64,000 nucleotides of DNA from Halobacillus alkaliphilus (GTDB taxonomy: Bacteria; Bacillota; Bacilli; Bacillales; Halobacillaceae), in contig NZ_FOOG01000007.1 in NCBI RefSeq assembly GCF_900113125.1, forward strand, positions 1-64,000, read 5' to 3'. Position numbers and translations under genes: made by a program. The notes under the pieces were generated by a model. It did no database searches and was not told the origin of the DNA. It saw nothing but the letters and a program-made list of their open reading frames with translations. Positions 26,888-35,726 of this stretch are shown here, piece by piece (the stretch's first letter is position 1; the number at the start of each line of letters is the position of its first letter).

Positions 26888-28195
26888 TTAGTCTGCCGCT
26901 TCGTCAAAAGCCTGTTCCAAAATCCTCATTCCTTTATTCAACTCTTCATCGGTAATCACAAGCGGTGTCAGAAAACGAACTACATTCCCTTTCACGCCAG
27001 CAGAAAGCAGAAGCAGTCCATTATTGTTGGCATAGGAAGTGATTGCTCCTGTTTTTGCTTTGTCCGGGTTACCTTCATTATCGATAATTTCTACAGCAAC
27101 CATCGCTCCTAACCGCCGGATATCACCGAGGTAATCGTGACGAGCTTTCAGTTCTTTTAATTTATCTTCCAGTTTAGCACCAATCTGTTCGGCTTTATCG
27201 CTTAGATTTTCCTCTTCAATGACATCAATCACGGCGAGAGCTGCTTCACAGGCTACCGGATTCCCTGCATACGTTCCGCCTAACTCCCCTGGTGAGGATG
27301 CATCCATGATTTCTGCTTTTCCGACTACCGCACTTAACGGCATACCTGCTGCAAGAGATTTCGACAGCGTCATTACATCCGGTTCAATATCGAAATGTTC
27401 ACTTGCGAATAAACGTCCTGTACGGGCGAAACCTGTCTGGATTTCATCGGCCACAAAAACAATACCGTGCTCGCTGCAGAAGTCTCTTACTTCCTGCACG
27501 AAGCGTTTCGGAGGAATAATGAAACCGCCTTCACCTTGGACCGGCTCCATAACGATACAAGCTACAGTTTCCGGTGCGACCGCGGTGACAAAATACTCCT
27601 TGAAGCGCATGATACTGTAATCAATATATTCTTCATCCGTCATCTGCTCGGGTTTGTTTGACATATAAGGAAAAGGAGCCTGATAAATTTCCGGAGTATA
27701 AGGACCGAAATTGTATTTATATGGCTTCACCTTGCTCGTCATTCCCATCGTTAGATTCGTACGTCCGTGGAATCCGCGTTCAAAGGATACAACAGCCTGA
27801 CGATTTGTGTATTTCCTCGCAACTTTGACTGCATTTTCTACAGCCTCGGCGCCGGAATTAAACAGCATCGCCATTTTATCGAACGTACCAGGTGTAATCG
27901 TGCATAACTTTTCCGCCAGGTTGATGTAGCTGTCATACATAATCACGTTAAAGCCTGGATGAAGATAGCGGTCCACTTGGTTCTTCACCGCTTCGGTGAC
28001 TTTTGGATGCGTATGGCCAACGTTAAGCGTGCCAATAGCCCCGGCAAAATCAATCCATTCACGGCCTTCATTATCGATTACCCTTGCTCCTCGTGCATAG
28101 TCCGCTATATTTGTATTCCCATTCCCTATTCCTTTTGGTATGTATTTCTTCCTTTTTCTTTGCAAGTCTTCTTTATTCACTATTTTATTTGTCAC
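26888..28195 (-). CDS. gabT: 4-aminobutyrate aminotransferase
   Basis: A 435-residue class III PLP-dependent aminotransferase: DFAGAIGTLNVGHTHPKV near the N-terminus, NSGAEAVENAVKVAR, the SFERGFHGRT block, FVADEIQTGFARTG (Asp holding the pyridine nitrogen) and LSKSLAAGMPL with the Schiff-base Lys. It moves the amino group of GABA (or a related omega-amine) to 2-oxoglutarate. First gene of a six-gene minus-strand operon and divergent from a GabR-type regulator whose presumed binding boxes lie in the 113-bp gap. Confidence 0.92.
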   Translation of the reverse strand: MTNKIVNKEDLQRKRKKYIPKGIGNGNTNIADYARGARVIDNEGREWIDFAGAIGTLNVGHTHPKVTEAVKNQVDRYLHPGFNVIMYDSYINLAEKLCTITPGTFDKMAMLFNSGAEAVENAVKVARKYTNRQAVVSFERGFHGRTNLTMGMTSKVKPYKYNFGPYTPEIYQAPFPYMSNKPEQMTDEEYIDYSIMRFKEYFVTAVAPETVACIVMEPVQGEGGFIIPPKRFVQEVRDFCSEHGIVFVADEIQTGFARTGRLFASEHFDIEPDVMTLSKSLAAGMPLSAVVGKAEIMDASSPGELGGTYAGNPVACEAALAVIDVIEEENLSDKAEQIGAKLEDKLKELKARHDYLGDIRRLGAMVAVEIIDNEGNPDKAKTGAITSYANNNGLLLLSAGVKGNVVRFLTPLVITDEELNKGMRILEQAFDEAAD

Positions 28196-28239
28196 TTCTT
28201 ATCCCTCCCATGAAATTTATAGATAATTATGACAATTTT

Positions 28240-28286
28240 CTGGTACAATTAAAAGTACCAGTTCTTTAAAAATAATGGCACCAGTT
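28240..28286. promoter_or_regulatory. GabR-type operator boxes in the gabT-gabR gap
   Basis: GTACCAGTT (28255-28263) and GCACCAGTT (28278-28286) form a direct repeat 23 bp apart, and CTGGTAC (28240-28246) is an inverted copy of the first. Direct ACCA-containing repeats in the shared promoter region are typical of GabR/MocR regulators. Confidence 0.55.
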
Positions 28287-28308
28287 AAGTTAGTAGGAGG
28301 AAATACAC

Positions 28309-29721
28309 GTGTTTTTCCAAGTTGAAAAAGGAGCCGAACAACCGGCCATTTACAAACAGATTTATACGCATTTAAGAGATCTGATTCTCGATGATCAGCT
28401 TACCAAGAAGAAACTTCCGTCCAAACGGAAACTGGCCCAGGATTTGGAGGTCAGCCTCAATTCCGTAGCCCACGCCTATGAACAACTACTAGCGGAAGGT
28501 TATATATACAGTGCTGAACGAAAAGGATATTTTGTAGAAGAGATTACAAGTTATATTAAAAGAGACGAAGAAGACGTTCCGTTCCCAGAGGAATTGAAAG
28601 AGGACGGTAAAAAGGATAGATTCCAGCCTGAGGTTACTTTTTCACATATTGCTACGGATGCGGAGCACTTTCCATTTAAGAAATGGAGGAAGTATCAACA
28701 GAAAGTTATGGAACACCATCGCACCCAGCTCTCTCTTCTTCCCCACCCTCAGGGACCCTATGAACTGCGCGAATCCATCGCAACAATGGTTGCTCTCACT
28801 AGAGGTGTCCGCTGCCGGCCTGAACAGATTGTCATCGGATCCGGAACCCAGCCACTGATTCATAAAGTGATGTCCTTACAGGCTAAAGACACGCAGGTGG
28901 CTGTCGAAAACCCAGGGTATCAGCGGTTTTATAATTTACTGAAAAACATGGGCTTCCCAGTAAGTCCGGTAGCTTTGGACCATCAGGGAATTTCTATTCG
29001 GGCTCTTCGAGAAAGTGATCCTCAATGGGTGTTCGTCACTCCTTCCCACCAGTTCCCAACTGGGACGATTATGCCTATCAATAGAAGAATTGAACTTTTA
29101 AACTGGGCAGCCGAGTCACCTGGTCGTTACATAGTGGAAGATGATTATGACAGTGAATTTAAGTATGGAACGGACCATATCCCTTCTTTGCAAAGTCTCG
29201 ACCAGAACCAGCAGGTCATCTACACCGGAACGTTTTCCAAAACGCTGCTGCCAAGCCTGCGGATCAGCTATATGGTTCTTCCTCCTGATTTGTTACAACG
29301 CTACCGGAATGCTTTTGGTGATTGGATCGACGGCCCGTCAGGAATCAACCTGTGGACACTGAAGTATTTCATTGATGAAGGCGAATACGGAAGACACGTT
29401 AAGCGGATGAATGCTTACTACAAAGCAAAACGAGCGACGCTTATTCGTGAATTGCGAAAGACTTTTCAAAACAAGATAACGATTCATAATATTCCCGCGG
29501 GCCTTCATTTTCTAGTGGATATCGAAACTTCTCTTTCCTATAGTGAGATTGAGGAGCGGGCCAAAGACAATAAAATCGAATTATATACAATTCGCCGCTT
29601 CTTCTTACAGGATTATGACATGACGGAGAAAGGGAAGAAGAAACTGGTGATTGGATTTGCGAATATGGAGGATGATAAAGTGCGGGAGTCTGTGAGACGG
29701 CTGGCTTTACTTTTCTCATAG
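28309..29721 (+). CDS. gabR: MocR/GabR-family regulator
   Basis: A 470-residue fusion: GntR-type winged helix (residues 10-75, LPSKRKLAQDLEVSLNSVAH, then AYEQLLAEGYIYS) joined by a linker to a fold type I aminotransferase-like domain (from about 105). PLP residues are visible: ENPGYQRF, VEDDYDSEF and GTFSKTLLPSLRISYM with the Schiff-base Lys. In GabR, PLP plus GABA switches the protein from autorepressor to activator of gabT-gabD; the divergent gabT-gabD here fits that scheme. The start is GTG at 28309, preceded by AGGAGG; no better ATG follows. Confidence 0.88.
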   Translation: MFFQVEKGAEQPAIYKQIYTHLRDLILDDQLTKKKLPSKRKLAQDLEVSLNSVAHAYEQLLAEGYIYSAERKGYFVEEITSYIKRDEEDVPFPEELKEDGKKDRFQPEVTFSHIATDAEHFPFKKWRKYQQKVMEHHRTQLSLLPHPQGPYELRESIATMVALTRGVRCRPEQIVIGSGTQPLIHKVMSLQAKDTQVAVENPGYQRFYNLLKNMGFPVSPVALDHQGISIRALRESDPQWVFVTPSHQFPTGTIMPINRRIELLNWAAESPGRYIVEDDYDSEFKYGTDHIPSLQSLDQNQQVIYTGTFSKTLLPSLRISYMVLPPDLLQRYRNAFGDWIDGPSGINLWTLKYFIDEGEYGRHVKRMNAYYKAKRATLIRELRKTFQNKITIHNIPAGLHFLVDIETSLSYSEIEERAKDNKIELYTIRRFFLQDYDMTEKGKKKLVIGFANMEDDKVRESVRRLALLFS

Positions 29722-29726
29722 ACGCT

Positions 29727-29945
29727 TAATCTAGTAATCACTCATGCAACAAGGCTACTCGAGCTAGACCTAATCATTTGGTACTTTGCAAAAGTTTCCC
29801 CTTATAAATAATGACTTTCGTCTCTTCTTGTTTCTTTTATTATTTATTACCTTAAAGGTAAATCCATTTTTTATTTCAATCTGAGTATGTAGGTGGTTTA
29901 AGTGCATAGGTGTGAGTTTATGATTATATGGTACAATTTCACAAG
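29727..29945 (+). repeat. Copy A of a diverged noncoding repeat
   Basis: Shares ordered blocks with 31563-31755: CTTAATCTAGTAAYCACTCATGCA, (in pieces) ATGACTTTYGTCTCTTC, TAAATCCATTTT, ATTTCAA, AAGTGCATAG and TTATATGRTACAATT. No coding frame is conserved. The block order suggests one ancestral duplication. It fills most of the 29722-30015 gap. Confidence 0.7.
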
Positions 29946-30015
29946 CATCACAATCGAGGATAAGGCACTAATTTTAATGCAAAATATAAAGGGGAAAGTA
30001 CCCCTTTATAAAAAT

Positions 30016-30468
30016 TCATTTTAATATCTTTGATTTTTGATTAACAAATTCCTTTTCAGTTAAAATACCTTTTTCTTTAAGTTCTGCTAATTTTTCTAAC
30101 TCATTTGCTACACTTGTGTTTGAATAGGGAGTAATTGAGTTTTCAGCAATATAAGCCTCTATTATTTCTTTAATTTCCTCAGCTTTACTTACTTCTTTTT
30201 TAGAGAAGATAATAGAATTTTTATCAGTTACAGCTTTATGAACCTTTATTTTATTCTTATCCGTAACTAAGGTGAATTGAATATAGCCAGATAACATGCC
30301 TGGTTTTTTAAATTGCACATCTGAAATATTATCCAGTCTTATGGAATCTTTACCTTTAAGCCCTGTAATAGAATTGAAAACACCTTTTCTATGGAAGTGA
30401 ATAAACTCATTATCAATTGTGACTTTGAGTTTATCTCCATCTTTAAATTGGATTACTTTCTTCACCAT
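30016..30468 (-). CDS. PH-like (DUF4429-type) and SHOCT domain protein
   Basis: A 150-residue soluble protein. Residues 1-90 are beta-rich with a GLKGKDSIRLDNISDVQFKK stretch typical of bacterial PH-like/DUF4429 domains. The C-terminal 30 residues (ELEKLAELKEKGILTEKEFV..KSKIL) are a SHOCT motif, a short helical hairpin found at the ends of many unrelated proteins. Function unknown. Preceded 20 bp upstream by another small hypothetical gene on the same strand; proteins of this kind often occur in accessory or phage-derived DNA. Confidence 0.75.
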   Translation of the reverse strand: MVKKVIQFKDGDKLKVTIDNEFIHFHRKGVFNSITGLKGKDSIRLDNISDVQFKKPGMLSGYIQFTLVTDKNKIKVHKAVTDKNSIIFSKKEVSKAEEIKEIIEAYIAENSITPYSNTSVANELEKLAELKEKGILTEKEFVNQKSKILK

Positions 30469-30488
30469 TTACCTCCTTCAGAGGTTCA

Positions 30489-30815
30489 TTAGAAACCAAG
30501 TTTTTTTGATGTCCATTCTGCGACAGCTTTTTGTTGCATTCCTTTCCACGAAGAAAAATTTGTTGATTGACTTATATAAGTATCAAATTCATAGTTAGGT
30601 ATTGCTTCAAAATCTTTTTGTGATTTTACTTCAAAAGGGGATTGATCAAGCATTTCTTGAAAGCTATTAAAGTTAGTATGAGCAGACATGAAAGATGGAG
30701 GGAATAACTCTTCAAAAGATAGCTCATTATCCCCACTTACTTTACTTGCATTTCTTTCAAATTGCTTTAATTTTCTATCCACCTTCTTGAAACCTTTACC
30801 ACTCAAAGTTTCCAC
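30489..30815 (-). CDS. Hypothetical protein
   Basis: A 108-residue hydrophilic protein with no signal peptide or membrane helix. It has a basic N-terminus (METLSGKGFKKVDRKLKQFE), an acidic-aromatic middle (ELSFEELFPPSFMSAHTNF) and a Trp-containing C-terminus (SSWKGMQQKAVAEWTSKKLG). A GGAGG ribosome binding site precedes the start. I do not recognise the family with certainty. Cotranscribed with the SHOCT-domain gene 20 bp downstream. Confidence 0.65.
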   Translation of the reverse strand: METLSGKGFKKVDRKLKQFERNASKVSGDNELSFEELFPPSFMSAHTNFNSFQEMLDQSPFEVKSQKDFEAIPNYEFDTYISQSTNFSSWKGMQQKAVAEWTSKKLGF

Positions 30816-31069
30816 CTCCTTCCAATTAAATTGTACTACAAAAAATTAAATACCACATTTTTTCTTGTTCATTTATCTTTTGGGGTATTTCCCCCCCTGT
30901 ATTCGCCTATAATTCAGTGCATTCTAGGCTAACTTCATTAACCATTTCATCCAAGAAAGGTATCGAAGGCATAATTTTGTCGACGCTCTTGATATCGGTG
31001 ACTACTATTTTCATATATTAAGTTTACCCCTGCTCCCCATTGGTTAAAAAGGGGAAAGAGGTGAATAAA

Positions 31070-31468
31070 ATGGTGAATATTTTACTAATTGCGACGGTAA
31101 TCTTTATTCTTGCTAATCTAGTTTACTTTTTTTCCAACAAAACTTATCGGAATAGCTATTTCAGCACTGCACTCTTTCTTAAACTATTCTTTGTCTCCCT
31201 TGGAATAATTCTTGGTTTTTCCGTGTTATATTACCTTATTTCTTTTAATTCTCCAGTTATAGTTGAAGGGAATGACTCCATGTCACCGGTTGATCCTTCT
31301 TTTTGGAACTTCCTTTATTTTAGCGGCGTAACCATGTTTTCGGTAGGTTATGGGGATTATGTTCCGGTCGGTCCCACCCGCTTCTTCGCCTTAATTCAAG
31401 CAGGTCTTGGTATTTTTCTTCCTACCGCTTATTTCATAAAAGCACTGGATTCATCTAAGGATGACTGA
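31070..31468 (+). CDS. Small two-TM potassium channel-like protein
   Basis: A 132-residue protein with three hydrophobic segments: an N-terminal helix (MVNILLIATVIFILANLVYF), a second helix near residues 38-58, then a pore loop and a final helix. The pore loop carries the K+ selectivity filter FSVGYGDYVP (about residues 100-109). It should form a tetrameric K+ channel without a regulatory RCK domain. The ATG at 31070 has GAGGTG six bases upstream; the longer frame from 31040 lacks a ribosome binding site. A second, larger K+ channel gene lies 400 bp downstream. Confidence 0.82.
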   Translation: MVNILLIATVIFILANLVYFFSNKTYRNSYFSTALFLKLFFVSLGIILGFSVLYYLISFNSPVIVEGNDSMSPVDPSFWNFLYFSGVTMFSVGYGDYVPVGPTRFFALIQAGLGIFLPTAYFIKALDSSKDD

Positions 31469-31562
31469 TTAAAGTAAAAACGGTAGACCAGATCAGCGCC
31501 GATATAGACCGGAATGAAGATAGAATAACAAGATTCATATCGTTCGTCTTTCCCAGGCTATA

Positions 31563-31755
31563 AAGCTTAATCTAGTAACCACTCATGCAGTTAGAAAGCC
31601 CCACTCCCGGATGAGTGATGACTTTTGTCTCTTCGTGTTACTTTTTTTGAGTTACGGCCTTTCCTCCGTGATAAATCCATTTTCCAATTTCAACCTGCAT
31701 CTGTACTTAGTATAAGTGCATAGAGAGTCTATTGTTATATGATACAATTCTCCCA
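31563..31755 (+). repeat. Copy B of the diverged noncoding repeat
   Basis: Homologous to 29727-29945 in the same orientation (see copy A for the shared blocks). Copy B ends in ATTGTTATATGATACAAT, an inverted repeat (ATTGT/ACAAT). A small hairpin at 31763-31789 follows that is absent from copy A. It fills most of the 31469-31879 gap. Confidence 0.7.
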
Positions 31756-31762
31756 GGAACTA

Positions 31763-31789
31763 AAGTCGAGGGCTTTGCCCTTGGCTTTT
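31763..31789 (+). terminator. Small terminator-like hairpin
   Basis: AGGGC-TTT-GCCCT (31769-31781) within a longer imperfect stem, followed by TTTTATT. Confidence 0.45.
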
Positions 31790-31879
31790 ATTGTATCTAT
31801 TAGTCAAAGAGATTGATAAAGATATCTACAAGCGCACTTTGTCCACACGAACATAAACTACTACATTCGAGGTGATCAC

Positions 31880-32611
31880 ATGCGATTCTCTAAAAACCTT
31901 TCATTAGTATATGAATCCACTCTTTTTCTTTTAGCTTTGACCTCTGTTTTATTCTTATGGTCAAATAATCCAGCTGTTTTAGTATTAGACAGGATTATTT
32001 GGGCGATTTTCTTTATTGATGTGGTGGTGAGGTTAGTAAAAGCTGAAGATCGATGGAATTATATTAAAAATAACCCTTTTGATATTATAGCTGCCATTCC
32101 TTTAGATAGTATCTTTCAGATTGCCAGAGTAGCAAGGTTGTTTAGATTGTTACGAATAATATCCATGTCTAAAAACCATTTTAAAAATGTCTTTAACATA
32201 CTTAAAACCAATGGATTAGATCGAGTATTTGTATTTACTTTTGCAATGTTATTCATTTCTACCCTAATCATTAAACACACCGAAAGTAGTATTACCACTT
32301 ATGGAGATGGCCTATGGTGGTCGATAGTCACAGCAACGACTGTAGGGTATGGTGATATTTCTCCTTCTACTTTGCCTGGCAGGCTTGTTGCCATATTTAT
32401 TATGATGATCGGCATTGGACTTGTAGGCATGTTAACAGGTTCCATTACTACATATTTCGTGAAATCACACAAAGCCGATAATCCTACTATTACTTTTATA
32501 AAATCAGAACTGGATCGTTTTGAAGAACTCACCCCTAAAGAGATAAACCGAATAAAATTACTAGTAGATGATTTAGAACAAGAACATTCCGATACAAATA
32601 TCCATTCATAG
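31880..32611 (+). CDS. Voltage-gated-type potassium channel
   Basis: A 243-residue six-helix channel. The fourth segment has regularly spaced arginines (IARVARLFRLLRIISM, about residues 80-96) like a voltage-sensor S4. The pore carries the filter TVGYGDISP (about 153-161) between S5 and S6, and a charged helix ends the protein. The layout equals that of KvAP-like bacterial Kv channels. It would conduct K+ across the plasma membrane. Start at the ATG at 31880 after GAGGTGATCAC. No RCK domain. Monocistronic; a hairpin follows at 32651-32680. Confidence 0.88.
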   Translation: MRFSKNLSLVYESTLFLLALTSVLFLWSNNPAVLVLDRIIWAIFFIDVVVRLVKAEDRWNYIKNNPFDIIAAIPLDSIFQIARVARLFRLLRIISMSKNHFKNVFNILKTNGLDRVFVFTFAMLFISTLIIKHTESSITTYGDGLWWSIVTATTVGYGDISPSTLPGRLVAIFIMMIGIGLVGMLTGSITTYFVKSHKADNPTITFIKSELDRFEELTPKEINRIKLLVDDLEQEHSDTNIHS

Positions 32612-32650
32612 TGACTAATCGTCCAAGATAAAAAAAAGCCCATAAAAAGA

Positions 32651-32680
32651 GTGGCCAGCATCATTACGATGCGGACCACT
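32651..32680 (+). terminator. Imperfect hairpin between convergent genes
   Basis: GTGGCCAGCATC (32651-32662) pairs with GATGCGGACCAC (32668-32679) with two mismatches, followed by TTTCAGTTT. It may end the K+ channel transcript. Confidence 0.4.
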
Positions 32681-32720
32681 TTCAGTTTAATTTACTAGGA
32701 TTTCCCAACCTTTTTCACTA

Positions 32721-33929
32721 TTAAATTCCTGGTTGATAAGAGGTTTCCGGAATATCTTCATAGCGTTCTGGATCAAGCTCATCCACTGATCCGTCTGCTA
32801 CACCCTCAATAATGGCTTGCAACCCTGTTTCTACGGCTTTAACAAGCATTCCTTTTTTCTTTTGTCCCATGCTTTGAGTTTGACCTGTAACTTCAAACAG
32901 CACGGTTCCACTTCCGTTTAAAGCAAAAGAACCAAGTGCCGTTCCTGGCAAGTCCAGACCTTGACTGTACAACGTAATGTTGTCAAATGGGGAATTTCCC
33001 ATAGATTGAAGAGCGTCATAAGCAGCCAGATTCAGCTGGCGTGAGAAGTCATAATCATAGGTGTCTTCATACTCCGCATATTTAGCACCGGCTTCGGTTG
33101 ATGGATCAGGGACAAATTGTCCAGACAGCGACAGTGTGACCGGGTCTGACGTTCCTTCCACGTAATAAAGTCCCTGGTGATGCAAGTCTACAAACACATC
33201 AACTTTACCAAATTCATCTTCTAATCCTTTATATACATCGCGTACGGTTTGCGCTTCAGGTGTAATATACCATCCAGGTTCTGAAGAAGAACCTGGTACG
33301 TCTTCTGGTTCAGGGGTGTAGTCTAAATCTGGATTAAAATCACGGTTCACATCAAATCCAGGTTGAGAAGAATAGTCATCCCCTTGAATAGTGGCTCTAT
33401 TTCCAGAATAGTAGTGATTCCACGTCGGACCATCAGCCCCTTCTAATTGAGGGAAGTCCTGTAATACTTCCTCCCACGACATGGCATTTCCACGGCGATC
33501 GAGTTCTGAAGCATCCGGGTTCATTTTAGGCAGCGTGACTAGTGTAATCTCTTCGAGCATGGCTTTTACATCAGGAGAGTTGCTGGACCCTAAATGCTTA
33601 AGTAGATTTAAAATCGCTTCCGTACCGGTTTTTTCATTACCATGGATTTCACTTTCGATTAAAATGACACGATCGCCTTTACCGACACGGGCTTGGTAAA
33701 TGTCTCGCCCTTGGTTGGATTGTCCTACTACTTCGACTTCTACTCGACCTTGGCTTGATTGTTCAATCTTCTCAAGTTTTTTAACAAGCTGACCATAGTC
33801 TGTAAAGCCGGAGCTGTTGTAAGTTTGCTGCTCAGGTGTACCTGGATGATTCCCCGCCGCGTATGTAGGCAACGCAATACTTGTACAAAGGGCTAGAGTA
33901 CTGACAACAGTTAAGACTTTTTTCTTCAT
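32721..33929 (-). CDS. Secreted M14-family zinc carboxypeptidase
   Basis: A 402-residue protein with a Sec signal peptide (MKKKVLTVVSTLALCTSIAL..TYA, cleavage likely after A). The M14 zinc site is HGNE (in ESEIHGNEKTG) plus the His in VDLHHQGLY, and the catalytic Glu is in VLFEVTGQ. Carboxypeptidases of this family trim C-terminal residues from peptides outside the cell. An aspartate- and glutamate-rich composition suits high salt. The ATG at 33929 has GAGGAG at the right distance, better than the GTG at 33938. Tandem with a second M14 gene 23 bp upstream; both probably form one operon for extracellular peptide use. Confidence 0.88.
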   Translation of the reverse strand: MKKKVLTVVSTLALCTSIALPTYAAGNHPGTPEQQTYNSSGFTDYGQLVKKLEKIEQSSQGRVEVEVVGQSNQGRDIYQARVGKGDRVILIESEIHGNEKTGTEAILNLLKHLGSSNSPDVKAMLEEITLVTLPKMNPDASELDRRGNAMSWEEVLQDFPQLEGADGPTWNHYYSGNRATIQGDDYSSQPGFDVNRDFNPDLDYTPEPEDVPGSSSEPGWYITPEAQTVRDVYKGLEDEFGKVDVFVDLHHQGLYYVEGTSDPVTLSLSGQFVPDPSTEAGAKYAEYEDTYDYDFSRQLNLAAYDALQSMGNSPFDNITLYSQGLDLPGTALGSFALNGSGTVLFEVTGQTQSMGQKKKGMLVKAVETGLQAIIEGVADGSVDELDPERYEDIPETSYQPGI

Positions 33930-33952
33930 ATTATCCACTCCTCAAATTGTTG

Positions 33953-34990
33953 TTATTCGCCGTACCCACTAAGCGGAAGGTCATCCCAGAAAGACGTATC
34001 TGCATCGTTAATAGAACCATCAGCTAGAGCTTCGAGTGTTGCTTCCATGGCAGTAACGGCTTGTTGAATCAGTTTGCCGTTGCTCTTTTGTCCCAGGACA
34101 TAATCCTCGTATTCGTGATCGGCCATTCCACGCATTTCAAACAATAACGTGGCAACATCATATTCTACGGCAAGACCGTTACGGCTGATCGTTTCTGCTG
34201 ATCCACCAGGATACTTAGAAAGTAACCCATAGCCTTTATCACTTACAGCATTGTAAACAACAGAACCAAGCTGCTTTGAACGTTGAAGCACTTCATCATC
34301 TACATTTTCTGTTGTCGGATAAAGAATAGATCCTGATACAAGCTCATCTGAATCACCCAGGGTCGTTTGTGTACCTTGGTGATGAAGATCAATCATGTAA
34401 TCCGGGTTGTACTTTTGTAAAACATTCTCATGGAAGGCCTTCGTTTCAGGCTGTTCACGATCCACATGGTCACGGTTTAAATCAACTCCGTTTGCGTTAT
34501 AGCGCGTATGTGTACCTGAGACGTAATCATCTAAAGAGAAATTAACATCTCCTTCTGCCCCATCAACATTCAAGCGTGGAGCAATAAGAACGTTTACGTT
34601 ATCTAGAATTTCTTGAGTTTTCTTACCGTTTGAAGTTAAATTCTGAATAAGTTTTAGAGCCCCTTCTGTTGTTAACGTCTCGTTTCCATGCTGTTGTGTA
34701 AGAAATAATACAGTAGGGTTATCTTCATCAGAAGCGAATTTTGCTAAGTATAAGTCTCGACCTTTTACAGATTCTCCGTAAGTTTCAAGCTCCATAGCTT
34801 CAGATTGACTGTCAGCTTTCTCCAATACTTTAACCATTTCTTCATAACTGTGAAGGCGTTCATTTTTAATCGTTTCATTGCCCTCATAATTTGGACCATT
34901 GGCACTGTTACCTGCTAACACTGGTCCTGTTGCGGCTCCAGCAGCAAGTAAAGTACCAGCTAAAGCCATTGATAAGATTTTTTTCTTCAT
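33953..34990 (-). CDS. Secreted M14-family zinc carboxypeptidase (paralogue)
   Basis: A 345-residue protein with a signal peptide (MKKKILSMALAGTLLAAGAA..VLA). The zinc site is HGNE (in LTQQHGNETLT) plus the His in IDLHHQGTQ; the catalytic Glu lies in LLFEMRGM. It shares the DLNRD (VDLNRDHVDREQ) and DLHHQG blocks with the downstream gene but is some 60 residues shorter and diverged elsewhere, so the pair is an old duplication rather than a recent one. The ATG at 34990 follows AAGGAGG; a TTG one codon earlier is the alternative. Confidence 0.88.
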   Translation of the reverse strand: MKKKILSMALAGTLLAAGAATGPVLAGNSANGPNYEGNETIKNERLHSYEEMVKVLEKADSQSEAMELETYGESVKGRDLYLAKFASDEDNPTVLFLTQQHGNETLTTEGALKLIQNLTSNGKKTQEILDNVNVLIAPRLNVDGAEGDVNFSLDDYVSGTHTRYNANGVDLNRDHVDREQPETKAFHENVLQKYNPDYMIDLHHQGTQTTLGDSDELVSGSILYPTTENVDDEVLQRSKQLGSVVYNAVSDKGYGLLSKYPGGSAETISRNGLAVEYDVATLLFEMRGMADHEYEDYVLGQKSNGKLIQQAVTAMEATLEALADGSINDADTSFWDDLPLSGYGE

Positions 34991-35140
34991 CAATCATCAT
35001 CCTCCTTCAATTTTTGCTGTCTATACCACTTCAATAATGAACAATGGAATCCCTTTCATTTAGAGGAAACTAATAACATTTAACTAGATGGGAGTAGGTG
35101 TTTTGAAGGAGAGTGTTAATATATCTACCAAATTTAATAT

Positions 35141-35170
35141 AAAAACGAGCACCCCCAACAGGATGCTCGA
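35141..35170 (-). terminator. Rho-independent terminator
   Basis: On the minus strand CGAGCATCC pairs with GGGTGCTCG, followed by TTTTTAT. It lies 120 bp after the small gene at 35291. The rest of 34994-35290 holds no gene. Confidence 0.75.
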
Positions 35171-35290
35171 ACGACTAATCTAATATATTCGTTTCTTTCG
35201 CTTATTTAATAAGCTTATTTAATTCCGAGTAAGTTACATCGCGGACTGGGAATTAAACGCAAACTTCCTCTCTCGTCCAACTTCTAACAT

Positions 35291-35527
35291 CTACGTAACA
35301 TTGTCCAGATAAAAAGTATGCCCCATTAATTCTATCGTCCTTGTTCCTTGTTTAAATGTTAACTGCTCTTGTTGAGGCTTGAAATCCCCCTTAGCTTCAT
35401 ACTCCACTTGAAAGTCCTGTCCATCATCTAACCCACTTACATCATAAACCTGATAGTAAATTTCATGTCCCTCTGTGCTTTTGGTCATTCCTTTACTTTT
35501 CATTGCGTCGAAATGAATTTCGGCCAT
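35291..35527 (-). CDS. Hypothetical small protein
   Basis: A 78-residue soluble protein (MAEIHFDAMKSKGMTKSTEG ... TIELMGHTFYLDNVT), acidic and beta-rich in appearance, without signal peptide or membrane helix. AGGGAGGTG precedes its ATG and a terminator follows, so it is likely a true monocistronic gene. I do not recognise a family. Confidence 0.65.
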   Translation of the reverse strand: MAEIHFDAMKSKGMTKSTEGHEIYYQVYDVSGLDDGQDFQVEYEAKGDFKPQQEQLTFKQGTRTIELMGHTFYLDNVT

Positions 35528-35670
35528 CTTTTCACCTCCCTCGCTTTGAACAATTTCTTCATATCCACCGCTTTTTCCTACAGGATAATTACATTAGTAA
35601 GTGAAGAAACTGGTTATTGAAGTTACGGATATGAAGGATTATAAAGTTCTGGATTCTCTTTTCCTAAAAA

Positions 35671-35717
35671 AATAAAACGGTTCTTTCCACTTCTTCATAG
35701 GAAAGAAACCGCTTTTT
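35671..35717. terminator. Bidirectional terminator after the hpa operon
   Basis: AAACGGTTCTTTCC (35675-35688) pairs with GGAAAGAAACCGCTTT (35700-35715), A/T runs on both sides. It ends the hpaE-to-dapA-like operon. Confidence 0.85.
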
Positions 35718-35726
35718 ATCACTCAC

